Source of the DNA: Candidatus Poribacteria bacterium
GTDB lineage: Bacteria; Poribacteria; WGA-4E; WGA-3G
DNA length: 40,062 nt
Direction of reading: 5' to 3'
Assembly (NCBI GenBank): GCA_022824265.1
Contig: JAJEAG010000031.1
Location: 1-40,062, forward strand
Both the position numbers and the translations under genes were made by a program. The notes beneath the pieces were generated by a model. It was not told the DNA's origin and did no database searches. It saw only the letters and a program-made list of their open reading frames with translations. Shown here in pieces: positions 24,652-32,846 of the stretch (its first letter is position 1; each line of letters opens with the position of its first letter).

Positions 24652-26493
24652 CTATTTCTGTTTTCGGTTTGGTTTAGTTTCCTGTATCTCGCTCTCACCA
24701 TCATGAAAATACTTTGTTTGTATATATTGTTGAGCTACAGTAAAGACATTATTACATAACCAGTATAACACAAAACCAGATGCCCAATTATAGAAAAGGA
24801 ATACAAAAATAAGTGGCATAAACTGCATGATCTTCGCTTGCATATTCGTTGTAGCGGGTGTAGCAGACATGCCTCCGACAAATTTCTGTTGTAACCAAGT
24901 CGTCAGTCCGTTTAGTAGCGGTAAAAACCTTATGGCATCTATCTCCAAAAAGATCAACGGAATTGTAAATGGAAGTTGGAACAAGACATCTGGTGCCGAT
25001 AGGTCATTTATCCAAAGGAAGAATGGTGCACTTCGGAACTCAACCGCAGTTCCAAGTAAAGCAAAGAGTGCCCAGAAAATAGGCAACTGCGGAAGCCATG
25101 GGATACACCCACTCAAAGGGTTCACTCCATTTTCTTTATAAATCCGCATTGTCGCTCTGTTCAGTTTTTGTGGATCATCCCGAAATTTTTCTTTCAATTC
25201 AACCAATTGCGGCTGAAGTTGCTGCATCTTCTTCATTGAGACATGCGCTTTGCGGGTGAGTGGAAAAGAAATGATCTTTACTAACGCAGTCAAAATGATA
25301 ATTGATAACCCATAGTTCCCAAAGACATTGTATATCAACTTAACCAACCACAACATTCCCCAAGCCACAGGACCGAAAAAACCGAAATCAATGATTTTCG
25401 GTAGATCTATTGATAGTTCAGGATCGTTCGGGGCAGTGATTTCCTTCAACATTGCATCGTCCTTAGGACCTACGTAAAGACGAAAGGAATGGGTTTCTTT
25501 CTGTTGTGATGACAGTTGAAAATTTGGGATAGTCAGGACAGTGGTCTCAGTAGCTGCAGCTACAAATACATCTGAAGGTGCTTTTGTTTCTGGCTTGTCA
25601 AGTTTATAGGTTGCCTGAAGTTCCGGGTCAGGAATCATCACCGCAGTAAAATATTGATTATTAATACCCGCCCATAGCACATTTGCATAAGCCAATTCAT
25701 CTTTAAGCTCTTTCTTTGGTTTTCCTGTGCCAATATAGGTTTTAGAACCCTCCTTTTTCGGGTCAAATCGTCCACGTTTACCGGACTCTTTTTCGTGAAT
25801 TAGAATGTCAGCATTAATGCCTGCTCCCCAACGTAGTTCGTAACCGTTTGAAAGTTCATTTCCTCCAATTTGCACCAGTTGAGAATCATCTGTAATGTTC
25901 TCAAATATCAAATCCAAATCAACTGTATAGCTCTTATTATAAAATGTGAACTTCTTAGCGACCTGTAGTACATCACCAATTGTAGTCGTAAAAGTAAGCG
26001 TCTCTTTATCTTTTGATTCAGACAGTGTAATCGCTGCCTTATCAGCCTCCCATGTTGCGCGCCGCAAATCTAAATCAAGTTGTAGATCTTCATTTCCAAG
26101 TCGTAAGGCAAGACAGTTGAGGGCAGCCTCAGGAATAAGGTTCATTGGCACAATTATATTGGTGTCAGATCTGTCAGGAAAACGTAAATCTCCATTTTCT
26201 TTCTTTTCTGTCAATTCCCAATGTTTGGCTATTGCTAATTTCTCATTAAATTCAATTTCATAAGTATCAGTTGTGACCTGTATCACTGGATCATCAGGAT
26301 TAACCTGAATAACCTGTGATGGTGCGGAATCAGGGGAATCCTCTAAACTATTTTCAGTGGTATTTGTTTGGGGTGTCTGTTCAGGTGTTGTTGGATCGGT
26401 CGGTTCCGGCGCGAAGCGATTACCAAATATCAAAGTCCAAGCAATCATTACAGCAAGCATCAGAACAACCGCAAGTATATAACGTGATCCCAT
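24652..26493 (-). CDS. yidC: Membrane protein insertase YidC
   Basis: YidC inserts and folds inner membrane proteins, alone or with Sec. The 613-residue product has the Gram-negative layout: an N-terminal anchor (about 5-25), then a large periplasmic beta domain (about 60-380). The 60KD_IMP/Oxa1 core follows from about 390, with GLSIIILTALVKIISFPLT, MKKMQQLQPQLVELKEKFRDD, the ENGVNPLSGCIPWLPQLPIF segment and four more helices. The hydrophilic groove Arg of other YidCs probably corresponds to the Lys/Arg near FPLTRKAH. The linker after the first helix is Thr/Pro/Gln-rich. A GAGGAG lies upstream of the ATG at 26,493. Confidence 0.96.
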   Translation of the reverse strand: MGSRYILAVVLMLAVMIAWTLIFGNRFAPEPTDPTTPEQTPQTNTTENSLEDSPDSAPSQVIQVNPDDPVIQVTTDTYEIEFNEKLAIAKHWELTEKKENGDLRFPDRSDTNIIVPMNLIPEAALNCLALRLGNEDLQLDLDLRRATWEADKAAITLSESKDKETLTFTTTIGDVLQVAKKFTFYNKSYTVDLDLIFENITDDSQLVQIGGNELSNGYELRWGAGINADILIHEKESGKRGRFDPKKEGSKTYIGTGKPKKELKDELAYANVLWAGINNQYFTAVMIPDPELQATYKLDKPETKAPSDVFVAAATETTVLTIPNFQLSSQQKETHSFRLYVGPKDDAMLKEITAPNDPELSIDLPKIIDFGFFGPVAWGMLWLVKLIYNVFGNYGLSIIILTALVKIISFPLTRKAHVSMKKMQQLQPQLVELKEKFRDDPQKLNRATMRIYKENGVNPLSGCIPWLPQLPIFWALFALLGTAVEFRSAPFFLWINDLSAPDVLFQLPFTIPLIFLEIDAIRFLPLLNGLTTWLQQKFVGGMSATPATTNMQAKIMQFMPLIFVFLFYNWASGFVLYWLCNNVFTVAQQYIQTKYFHDGESEIQETKPNRKQK

Positions 26494-26585
26494 TTATATT
26501 TAGCAACTCCTCTTTACTATTATTATATTCCTAAAATATTATTATTTATCATACACTCGTTTTAGACATTAGATCAGCGTTATTG

Positions 26586-26795
26586 TTATTGAAGTGGATC
26601 AAAACCCCCAGGATGATAGGGGTGGCATTTCACCAATCGTTTTATAGTTAACCAGATGCCCTTAAATGCACCATACTTCTCAAATGCTTGTTGTGCATAA
26701 TGTGAGCAGGTCGGATGGAAACGACACGATGGTGGAAGAAGTGGAGAGATGAAACGGCGATACCCACGGATAACGTAGAGAATGAATCGACTCAT
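26586..26795 (-). CDS. yidD: Membrane protein insertion efficiency factor YidD
   Basis: The 69-residue product is a typical YidD: an N-terminal amphipathic helix with [21 protein letters not shown], then [12 protein letters not shown] and the C-terminal [12 protein letters not shown]. The three conserved cysteines (in SCRFHPTC and KCHP) are present. It associates with the inner membrane and assists YidC-dependent insertion. It lies between rnpA and yidC as in most bacteria. No clear ribosome binding site is seen, so translation may depend on the upstream gene. Confidence 0.95.
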   Translation of the reverse strand: MSRFILYVIRGYRRFISPLLPPSCRFHPTCSHYAQQAFEKYGAFKGIWLTIKRLVKCHPYHPGGFDPLQ

Positions 26796-26896
26796 TTTAT
26801 TTTACAAACAGCGTTTTTGAGGACGAATTATTTACCCTAAATTCCCATATCCTCTGTGAGAACGATTCCCAATAGAGATTCAATAAGGAAAGCACT

Positions 26897-27259
26897 CTAT
26901 CTATCCGCCTCTCTGTTCGTCAAGATTGATGCTCGGAGGAATAAATTATGTAAACTGTCACGCACTTCTTGCATTTTTAGTCCACAAGCAGCTGTCCTGC
27001 CAACAACTACAATATCGTAGTGGGGTCGGAGTTTATACTTCAGCACACGAAATGCTTCACGAATGAGGCGTTTGACACGATTCCTCTGAACACTTTTACC
27101 AACTTTTTTACTTACGGTAATTCCTAATCGGGTTTGTTTTAATTGTGTGTGGTAAACATATATAACGAAATACGCATCCCAATACTTTTTACCCTTTTTG
27201 TAGGCTCTCTGAAATTCCCATGACTTCTTCAGTCTTTCCGGATGCAGTTGGTAGGACAT
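26897..27259 (-). CDS. rnpA: Ribonuclease P protein component
   Basis: RnpA is the protein subunit that helps the RNase P RNA process tRNA 5' ends. From the ATG at 27,259 it is 120 residues. It has the N-terminal LKKSWEFQRAYKKGKKYW, the central RLGITVSKKVGKSVQRNRVKR and LIREAFR forming the RNR signature, and the closing helix region LHNLFLRAS. A GTG at 27,274 would add five residues. Unusually, rpmH (ribosomal protein L34), which almost always lies directly upstream, is not there; the upstream gene on this strand encodes an HNH nuclease. Confidence 0.94.
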   Translation of the reverse strand: MSYQLHPERLKKSWEFQRAYKKGKKYWDAYFVIYVYHTQLKQTRLGITVSKKVGKSVQRNRVKRLIREAFRVLKYKLRPHYDIVVVGRTAACGLKMQEVRDSLHNLFLRASILTNREADR

Positions 27260-27372
27260 AACGTCAGGACACACTCATATCGGTCTCACCCTATACTTCG
27301 CAATTTGCAGCGACGAACGCATAGCCATTTCACGTCTTCAACCGTGTATAGGAATGCAGAAATCATTCCGCC

Positions 27373-27885
27373 TCAGTTAATATAGAGGTACTTTTTCCAC
27401 GAGGGATGATACCCTCGAAAATGACGGTTAAGTTGCAAATATGTCAAAATAGAAGGTGTCTTCGGTACACGTTTTAACTTAAACTGCGTCTCATGCAGCA
27501 TTTGACTGCCTTTTTTGTTATTGCATCGTTTGCAGGCAGTCACAACATTTTCCCATGTTGTTTTTCCGCCTTTTGAAATCGGAATAACATGATCAAGTGT
27601 GAGTAGAGATGCAGAAAGTTCACGATGGCAATACTGGCAGATGTGCTGGTCGCGCGCAAGGACATTTTTACGAGAAAACTTGACGACACTACGCGGAACA
27701 TGAACATAGTTTACCAAACGAATAACGTGCGGCACTTTGACTGCAGTTGATGGTGACTGTATTTCTGAATCAGACACTTCTTCTGTCTGAGCTGTTCCCT
27801 TGAATACCATTTTCAAGGCACGTCTGAGATTGCAAACATTGATCGCTTCGTAACTTGCATTTAGTACCAAAACGGTGACATCCAC
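27373..27885 (-). CDS. HNH endonuclease domain protein (GTG start)
   Basis: The 170-residue product has a zinc-finger HNH site in its second half: CQYC (Cys83, Cys86), LDHVIPISKGG with His99, WENVV with Asn113, and CKRC (Cys118, Cys121). The N-terminal part (TVLVLNASYEAINVCNLRRAL) is that of the widespread standalone 'HNH endonuclease' family, whose members occur in many genomes with no proven role. GTG at 27,885 is the start: GGAGGA lies seven bases upstream. It occupies the place of rpmH ahead of rnpA and may be cotranscribed with rnpA, yidD and yidC. Confidence 0.88.
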   Translation of the reverse strand: MDVTVLVLNASYEAINVCNLRRALKMVFKGTAQTEEVSDSEIQSPSTAVKVPHVIRLVNYVHVPRSVVKFSRKNVLARDQHICQYCHRELSASLLTLDHVIPISKGGKTTWENVVTACKRCNNKKGSQMLHETQFKLKRVPKTPSILTYLQLNRHFRGYHPSWKKYLYIN

Positions 27886-27932
27886 TCGCCTGTCCTCCTA
27901 CAAGCAAGTCATTCAGACTTTACTCACACATA

Positions 27933-27961
27933 ATATTAACACATCTAAACACAAATTGCAA
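27933..27961 (-). promoter_or_regulatory. Possible promoter for the HNH-rnpA-yidD-yidC unit
   Basis: On the minus strand TTGCAA (27,961-27,956) and TAATAT (27,938-27,933) are separated by 17 bp, about 50 bases ahead of the HNH start. Both hexamers are 4/6 matches, so this is only a candidate. It diverges from the stronger promoter at 28,017 of the Rieske operon. Confidence 0.35.
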
Positions 27962-28016
27962 CTAAAATCTAAATCTGCTTTCACAGAATCTCTTTCTATA
28001 CAAGACAGAATTGTGG

Positions 28017-28022
28017 TATAAT
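28017..28022 (+). promoter_or_regulatory. Extended -10 promoter of the Rieske/cytochrome b operon
   Basis: A perfect TATAAT is preceded by TGG, giving the TGnTATAAT extended -10 form. No good -35 hexamer is present at the normal distance, which is usual for extended -10 promoters. It lies 60 bases ahead of the Rieske ATG, which has AAGGAG at 28,069-28,074. Confidence 0.6.
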
Positions 28023-28081
28023 AGTCTGCAAAATACACATTTTGGTGATACTTGAATGTTTATTTATGAAGGAGAATTCGA

Positions 28082-28549
28082 ATGTCAAATGAGGGTAGAC
28101 GCTCTTTTTTACAAATCGCAACTGCAGGTATTGGCGGATTACTAAGTTTAGCAGCAGGCATTCCACTAATTGGATTTGCAATATCCCCAGCGTGGAAAAA
28201 AGGCGAATCCCAGTGGGTTGATTTAGGTTTAATAGACCGTCTCAAAAACAGCAAATTCAAAAAGGTAAATTATACATTCACAGCAAAGGACGGTTGGGTG
28301 AAAGCCACGAAAAAACGTTCTGTTTACGTTACAGATGTAGGCAACGGTGAGTGGGATGTCTTTTCCCGAACGTGCTCCCATCTCGGTTGTCTTGTTCGAT
28401 GGAACGAAAGCCAAGAATCATTCTTATGCCCGTGCCACGGTGCGGTTTTTGATAAGAACGGTGCTGTTGTTGCTGGTCCTCCACCAGAACCGTTACAAAA
28501 ACTTGAAGTCAAAGTAGAATCTGGTGTTTTATATGTAAAGGAGACGTAA
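28082..28549 (+). CDS. Rieske 2Fe-2S protein of a cytochrome bc/b6f-type complex
   Basis: The 155-residue product carries electrons from quinol to a cytochrome c-type partner. An N-terminal GRRSFLQIA (Tat-like twin arginine, residues 5-13) leads into a single membrane anchor (about 10-34). The Rieske domain has CSHLGC (Cys98, His100, Cys103) and CPCHG (Cys116, Cys118, His119): cluster ligands Cys98, His100, Cys116 and His119, with a disulfide between Cys103 and Cys118. The closing PPPEPLQKLEVKVE is typical. The cytochrome b gene begins at the base after its stop codon, so the two are coupled. Confidence 0.95.
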   Translation: MSNEGRRSFLQIATAGIGGLLSLAAGIPLIGFAISPAWKKGESQWVDLGLIDRLKNSKFKKVNYTFTAKDGWVKATKKRSVYVTDVGNGEWDVFSRTCSHLGCLVRWNESQESFLCPCHGAVFDKNGAVVAGPPPEPLQKLEVKVESGVLYVKET

Positions 28550-29752
28550 ATGAAGCAATTTCTAAAAGATCGTCTCCCATTAGATGGTATGATGGACCAT
28601 CTGCGGAAACCACTACCGAAACATATCAATCTGCTATTCTCACTCGGTAGTTTAGCAATGTTCCTGCTGATACTTCAAGCGGTAACAGGTGCTTTCTTAG
28701 CATTATCCTATTCTCCTTCACCAGACCACGCCCACAATGCTGTCAAATATATCTCTGAAGAAGTGCCTTTCGGAAGTTTTGTGCGCGGCTTGCACCATTG
28801 GGGCGCAAGTGCAATGGTCATCATCGTTTTTCTGCATATTCTCCGTGTTGTCCTATACGGGTCATACAAGGCACCGCGCGAACTCACATGGGTCGTCGGT
28901 GTTCTCCTGTTTATAGTCACACTCGGTTTCGGATTTACAGGTTATCTGTTGCCCTGGGACGAAAAAGCGTATTGGGCAACGGTTGTCGGCATAGAAATCT
29001 CGAGTACTGCCCCTGTGTTGGGTGATGTAGTTGCAAAAATATTACGTGGCGGTACTGAGGTTGGCGCAGTAACGTTATCTCGGTTTTACGCACTTCATAC
29101 CATCTGGCTACCGTGGTTAGCGTTCGGTTTAGTCGGTGTACACCTGTTCCTCGTCCGATACTACGGTTCTTCAGGATTACCAAAAAACACTGACGAGGAA
29201 ATGAAAACCGGCAAACCTTTCTATCCGGATCAGGTTTTTGAAGATGTTGTCGGTATGCTAATCCTTTTTGTAGTACTTGCCTGTGCCGCACTGTTTGCAC
29301 ACGTTCCCCTTGAAGATGTCGCCGACCCAACAAACGCCAATTACGATCCACGACCAGAGTGGTACTTCCTTTTCCTATTTCAACTCCTCAAATACTTCCA
29401 AGGTCCATTTGAGATACTTGGCACATTTGTCATTCCAACGGTCGGTATGTTGTTACTGCTATTCCTACCCTTCTTAGACAGAAGCGAACGCAAGGTTCTC
29501 TGGAAACGTCCAATTGCACTGACGGTTACGAGTGTCAGTGTTATAGCCATAGTAGGATTGACAATCCTCGGTGCTACTGCACCAAAACTCGAAACCACAG
29601 AGGAAACTTCCCCTACAGAACAGGTGCAACAGGTCGCTCCACCTGACACGCAAACAGAACAAACCGACGAGGAAGAAGATGATGTGTTTGACTTCCAATT
29701 AACTGAGGAAGAAATACAAAATGCAACAGAAGTAGACGAAGAATCCCAATAA
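28550..29752 (+). CDS. Cytochrome b of a bc/b6f-type complex
   Basis: The 400-residue product is a full cytochrome b, N- and C-terminal halves fused. Haem ligands are most likely His82 and His96 in the second helix and His183 and His198 in the fourth; the second pair is 15 apart, the spacing of b6-type proteins. The quinol site motif PEWY is at 269-272. After the last helix comes a strongly acidic tail (about 345-400, rich in Glu, Asp, Thr and Gln), unusual for this family. Neither a cytochrome c1 nor other haem c gene follows, so the electron acceptor must be encoded elsewhere. Confidence 0.95.
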   Translation: MKQFLKDRLPLDGMMDHLRKPLPKHINLLFSLGSLAMFLLILQAVTGAFLALSYSPSPDHAHNAVKYISEEVPFGSFVRGLHHWGASAMVIIVFLHILRVVLYGSYKAPRELTWVVGVLLFIVTLGFGFTGYLLPWDEKAYWATVVGIEISSTAPVLGDVVAKILRGGTEVGAVTLSRFYALHTIWLPWLAFGLVGVHLFLVRYYGSSGLPKNTDEEMKTGKPFYPDQVFEDVVGMLILFVVLACAALFAHVPLEDVADPTNANYDPRPEWYFLFLFQLLKYFQGPFEILGTFVIPTVGMLLLLFLPFLDRSERKVLWKRPIALTVTSVSVIAIVGLTILGATAPKLETTEETSPTEQVQQVAPPDTQTEQTDEEEDDVFDFQLTEEEIQNATEVDEESQ

Positions 29753-29810
29753 ACTATATGATACAGCATTGAAGGACAGAGCGAGCAACGTAACCTACGA
29801 CATGATTGTC

Positions 29811-29842
29811 TGAACCAGGATTTACAGGATTAGCAGGATAAG
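29811..29842 (+). repeat. Dispersed AGGAT-type repeat, copy 1
   Basis: The stretch beginning TGAACCAGGATTTACAGGAT and ending GCAGGATAAG recurs in slightly expanded form at 31,128-31,167, and its first 12 bases are found inverted at 34,155-34,166. Such 'ACAGGATTAGCAGGAT' strings recur between genes in several bacterial groups. No function is evident. Confidence 0.6.
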
Positions 29843-29903
29843 GAGTTGGAGTCTATAGATGCTGTTTATATGATAACAGACTGATGAAATGGAGGTAGAG
29901 ACA

Positions 29904-30135
29904 ATGGCTAAAACTATGGCTGATGTATATTGAACAAGGAAAAGCACAAGGCATTGAACAAGGCGAGATACAAGCAAAACGAGAGATGATCTTGAAATTA
30001 CTTGACATACACGTCGGAAATATACCCGATACTGTTAGTAAAAAGGTTTCAAGGATGCGGAGCCGTTCTCGACTTGACTCGCTATTGGAACAGGTCGCAA
30101 CCGCACAAAAACTTGATGATATTAAGTGGAATTGA
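29904..30135 (+). pseudogene. Frameshifted fragment of an Rpn/PDDEXK-transposase-like protein
   Basis: GGAGG (29,891-29,895) is placed for the ATG at 29,904, which reads MAKTMADVY and then stops. The next frame continues from the same codons as IEQGKAQGIEQGEIQAKREM, then a helical tail SRLDSLLEQVATAQKLDDI, to 30,135. A one-base indel near 29,925-29,931 explains the break. The coiled GxEQG-rich linker and tail match the C-terminal part of the Rpn (recombination-promoting nuclease) type proteins that are abundant in some genomes; the nuclease domain is absent. An ORF starting at 29,923 exists but has no ribosome binding site. Confidence 0.6.
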
Positions 30136-30148
30136 ACGCGTCCATCCC

Positions 30149-30188
30149 TCGTAGGTCGAAGCGATCGATATCGAACTCCGACCTACGA
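30149..30188. repeat. Inverted repeat TCGTAGGTCG...CGACCTACGA
   Basis: Perfect 10-bp arms at 30,149-30,158 and 30,179-30,188 enclose 20 bases. A related unit, TCGTAGGTCGGAG with CTCCGAC, is at 37,140-37,172. It lies between the frameshifted Rpn-like gene and the LamG gene and may also act as a transcriptional barrier, though no T-run follows. Confidence 0.7.
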
Positions 30189-30259
30189 AGCACAAAACAT
30201 AGAAAAATCATTCTATCTTTGGTATCCTGCAACCATACAAAAAATATAGGAACATTGCT

Positions 30260-31120
30260 ATGAAAAACCTAATAATCATTCTAACACTGACAATATTATT
30301 CTCTATATTTACATATAACACGACATCCGCAGAGATTGTCACAGATGGACTCGTAAGCTATTGGACATTTGATAAAAATGATATGATCAATAGAACCTTA
30401 AAAGATGTATGGGGCGAAAACAACGCAACAATCCACGGAAACCCCAAATCCGTTCAAGGTAAAGTTGGAGAAGCATTCAAATTCGATGGCGTAAATGATT
30501 ATATTGACCTCACAACGCTCGGAGACTTTGGAGACCAACTCGGAAAATCTACATTTGAAGCATGGATAAAAACTACCAACAAGAAAGATTGGATGACCTT
30601 AGTAAATACGAACGGACATAAGTGTCCTAATTGGAGTATTCATATAAATGGAGATGTGAAACTGAATGGAGGGGTTGATAGAGGTGAAGGTATGGTCTAT
30701 TTTTCAACAAGTCTTAGAAGGGTAGATGGAAGAGGTTGCGGTGGAGCTACCAGAGGATCTTCTATGAATATATTTGATGGAGAGTGGCATCATCTTGTCT
30801 ATACATTGAATTATGTAATCAAACCTACGGGTGGAAGTGGTGGCAGAATTGTCTATCTTGACGGCATCAAAAGATCAACGGGAACACATGGATTCGGAGG
30901 TAACAGAGCCTTCTTTCCATTCACGGCTCCTGTCCATCTCGGTGCGAGAAAAACGAATGGCGTAACCAGCAGCTTCTTTGAGGGATACATAGATGAAGTC
31001 CGTTTATATAATCGTCCCCTCACAGCAGATCAAGTCCAACAGAACTACGAATCAAGAGATCCTTTCAATGTTGAACCCAAAGGTAAATTAGCAACCCTGT
31101 GGGGCAAACTCAAGCGGTGA
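30260..31120 (+). CDS. Secreted LamG-domain (concanavalin A-like) protein
   Basis: The 286-residue product begins with a clear signal peptide (basic MKNL, hydrophobic core, likely cleavage near TTSA-E at residue 25). The rest is one LamG/jelly-roll domain: VSYWTFDKNDM, GKVGEAFKFDGVNDYID, STFEAWIKT, DGEWHHLVYTLN, GGRIVYLDGIKRSTG and GYIDEVRLYNRPLTADQVQQNY. Such domains bind carbohydrates or other ligands outside the cell. After the domain comes a short tail ending GKLATLWGKLKR. It stands alone between repeat units, with no enzyme gene nearby to suggest a substrate. Confidence 0.85.
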   Translation: MKNLIIILTLTILFSIFTYNTTSAEIVTDGLVSYWTFDKNDMINRTLKDVWGENNATIHGNPKSVQGKVGEAFKFDGVNDYIDLTTLGDFGDQLGKSTFEAWIKTTNKKDWMTLVNTNGHKCPNWSIHINGDVKLNGGVDRGEGMVYFSTSLRRVDGRGCGGATRGSSMNIFDGEWHHLVYTLNYVIKPTGGSGGRIVYLDGIKRSTGTHGFGGNRAFFPFTAPVHLGARKTNGVTSSFFEGYIDEVRLYNRPLTADQVQQNYESRDPFNVEPKGKLATLWGKLKR

Positions 31121-31127
31121 TATTGTT

Positions 31128-31167
31128 TGAACCAGGATGGACAGGATTATAGGATTAGCAGGATAAG
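31128..31167 (+). repeat. Dispersed AGGAT-type repeat, copy 2
   Basis: It begins TGAACCAGGATGGACAGGAT and ends TAGCAGGATAAG, directly after the LamG stop. It differs from the copy at 29,811 by an additional internal TATAGGAT unit. Together with copy 1 it brackets the frameshifted Rpn-like fragment and the LamG gene. Confidence 0.6.
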
Positions 31168-31274
31168 AGAGTACAGCGTACCTCATAAATAGTGAATAAT
31201 TGAAATTAAAACTTTTAAAAAATTATCATCTCTGTTAAACTTTTGAAAAATTTGAAAGTTAGGAGATGGTTTGA

Positions 31275-31607
31275 ATGGAACTCAGCGATAAAGAATGGGA
31301 AATCATTGAACCACTTTTACCTGAAGTGCCATCAGGTAAACAAGGCAGACCTTGGCGTGGTAATAGGGAAGTGTTGGATGCTATACTTTGGGTGTTGCGG
31401 ACAGGAGCACCTTGGCAGGATTTACCAGAAAAGTATCCATCGTATCAAACTTGTCATCGTCGTTTTCAGCAATGGTCATCGGATGGCACGCTTGAAAAAG
31501 TTCAAATGGCACTCACAGAAATGCTTGAAAAACGAAAAAAAATAAATGTGAGTGAGTTAGGTTTTGTACTTCTTGCTTGCATACGTATGTCATTAAAATA
31601 TTTATGA
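31275..31607 (+). pseudogene. Truncated IS5-family transposase (N-terminal part)
   Basis: The first 90 or so of 110 residues are those of the N-terminal domain of IS5-type transposases: LSDKEWEIIEPLLPEV, GRPWRGNREVLDAILWVLRTGAPWQDLPEKY, and CHRRFQQWSSDGTLEKV. The reading then diverges and stops at 31,607. The DDE catalytic part is missing, so it cannot act alone; no downstream ORF supplies it by frameshifting. AGGAG precedes the ATG at 31,275. It sits directly upstream of a restriction-modification pair and may mark how that pair arrived. Confidence 0.85.
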
Positions 31608-31715
31608 GATACGCTGTAGTAACTTACGTACTTTACTAACCTTTTAGCAGTGTTTTGTTACCCCTGTAATAGACTGCGTTAATTTTCTAAGAACAACATA
31701 AAAGAGAATTATTTT

Positions 31716-32846
31716 ATGAAAAGTACATTTCCTGTGAGAAACTTTTTACATCTGATGGACAACTCTACTGAAACACAGTTAATAAAAAAAATCCTTAAAA
31801 GTCCGCTTGGTTTAGCAGCGAAAATTGTTGAATTTCTTTTTCAGGATAAGTTGCATGAATTGAAAGATGATTTGGATGAAATTAAGCAGTTTGTAGCTGG
31901 AATAAAGCGATCCGAAATACTCGCTGATCACTATTCACTCGCCTCCTACTATCCATACATGTTTGCTTTTCATCAATTTGTTCATAGTTCATTTCGGGCT
32001 AGACAAGGAAAGGTCCTTGAACAAGTGATTCAAGGCATACTAACACAGTATTCAAAATGTGATAGTGTCCCAGATAAGAATCCAGAAAGACTTATGATAT
32101 TAAACCAGATTTTCGAGACTGACGAACTTTCAAACCTTGATATTGATGTAATGGCATCGGATTTGAGAAATAAAAAGACACTTGCTATTCAAATTCGATC
32201 ACGAGATGATACAGGTGGTACAACTGCTAAAGCATCTCTTGTAGAATTATTACGTGAACTCTTGAGAACAAATAAAGTTCCTGTAAACAAATTGCTATAT
32301 CTCGTTTGTGTTTGGGATCCTCGTGACGCTCAACAGAAGAATTCCACGGTCAGAAAAATGTATTCTTCTCTAAAAGACTTTGTTGATATAAACTCGGAAG
32401 CTTTCAACGCAATTGTTAATACAAAAGTAAAATTGAAAGAAAATATATTCTTACAGATTGCTTATGGAACTGATGAAATAGCAAATGCTCTCTTTGAATG
32501 GATAGGTGATAAAAATACAGCAGTATTGAATGCAATATCCATCGTTGTTGATTTAGTAAGCGATTGGGATGATTTATGGGTTGCATACACAATCGCAAGT
32601 TTGGAATTGGAAGTCACCGAATTTTATAGGATGTCAAATATAAACTTAATAAACGAAAAATATGAAAAGATTGGAATTGACTTTAATTTTGGATCTTATC
32701 AAGACTTGACAGATTCAATTGATAACATAGTTCAACAGATAATTCCATTTTGGATTGAAGACAGCATTCCACTAAAATCATTATCAGATAAAGCACAATA
32801 CATCAGGGATTTACTATTTTTGAAAGCATATTATGAAAAATTATAA
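31716..32846 (+). CDS. Putative restriction endonuclease of a type II R-M system
   Basis: The 376-residue product overlaps the following DNA methyltransferase gene by 14 bases, and this pairing is the main reason for the call. Around residues 142-170 it reads LDIDVMASDL, then KTLAIQIRSRDDTGGTTAKA. This resembles a PD-(D/E)xK core in which Asp142 or Asp144 is followed by Gln159-x-Arg161 in place of the usual Glu-x-Lys. A Glu102 may be a further site residue. The gene is more AT-rich than the core genes around it, as expected for a transferred element. I cannot name its recognition site. Confidence 0.6.
   Translation: MKSTFPVRNFLHLMDNSTETQLIKKILKSPLGLAAKIVEFLFQDKLHELKDDLDEIKQFVAGIKRSEILADHYSLASYYPYMFAFHQFVHSSFRARQGKVLEQVIQGILTQYSKCDSVPDKNPERLMILNQIFETDELSNLDIDVMASDLRNKKTLAIQIRSRDDTGGTTAKASLVELLRELLRTNKVPVNKLLYLVCVWDPRDAQQKNSTVRKMYSSLKDFVDINSEAFNAIVNTKVKLKENIFLQIAYGTDEIANALFEWIGDKNTAVLNAISIVVDLVSDWDDLWVAYTIASLELEVTEFYRMSNINLINEKYEKIGIDFNFGSYQDLTDSIDNIVQQIIPFWIEDSIPLKSLSDKAQYIRDLLFLKAYYEKL

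Noticed and set aside
27275-27372. Search for rpmH (L34) directly upstream of rnpA
   Set aside because: The space is too short and no frame shows the Arg/Lys-rich L34 pattern such as KRTYQPS or RRRAKGRKRL.
31243-31545. A 100-residue ORF overlapping the transposase fragment in another frame
   Set aside because: It is the shadow of the IS5-type reading frame, whose translation clearly matches the transposase N-terminal domain.
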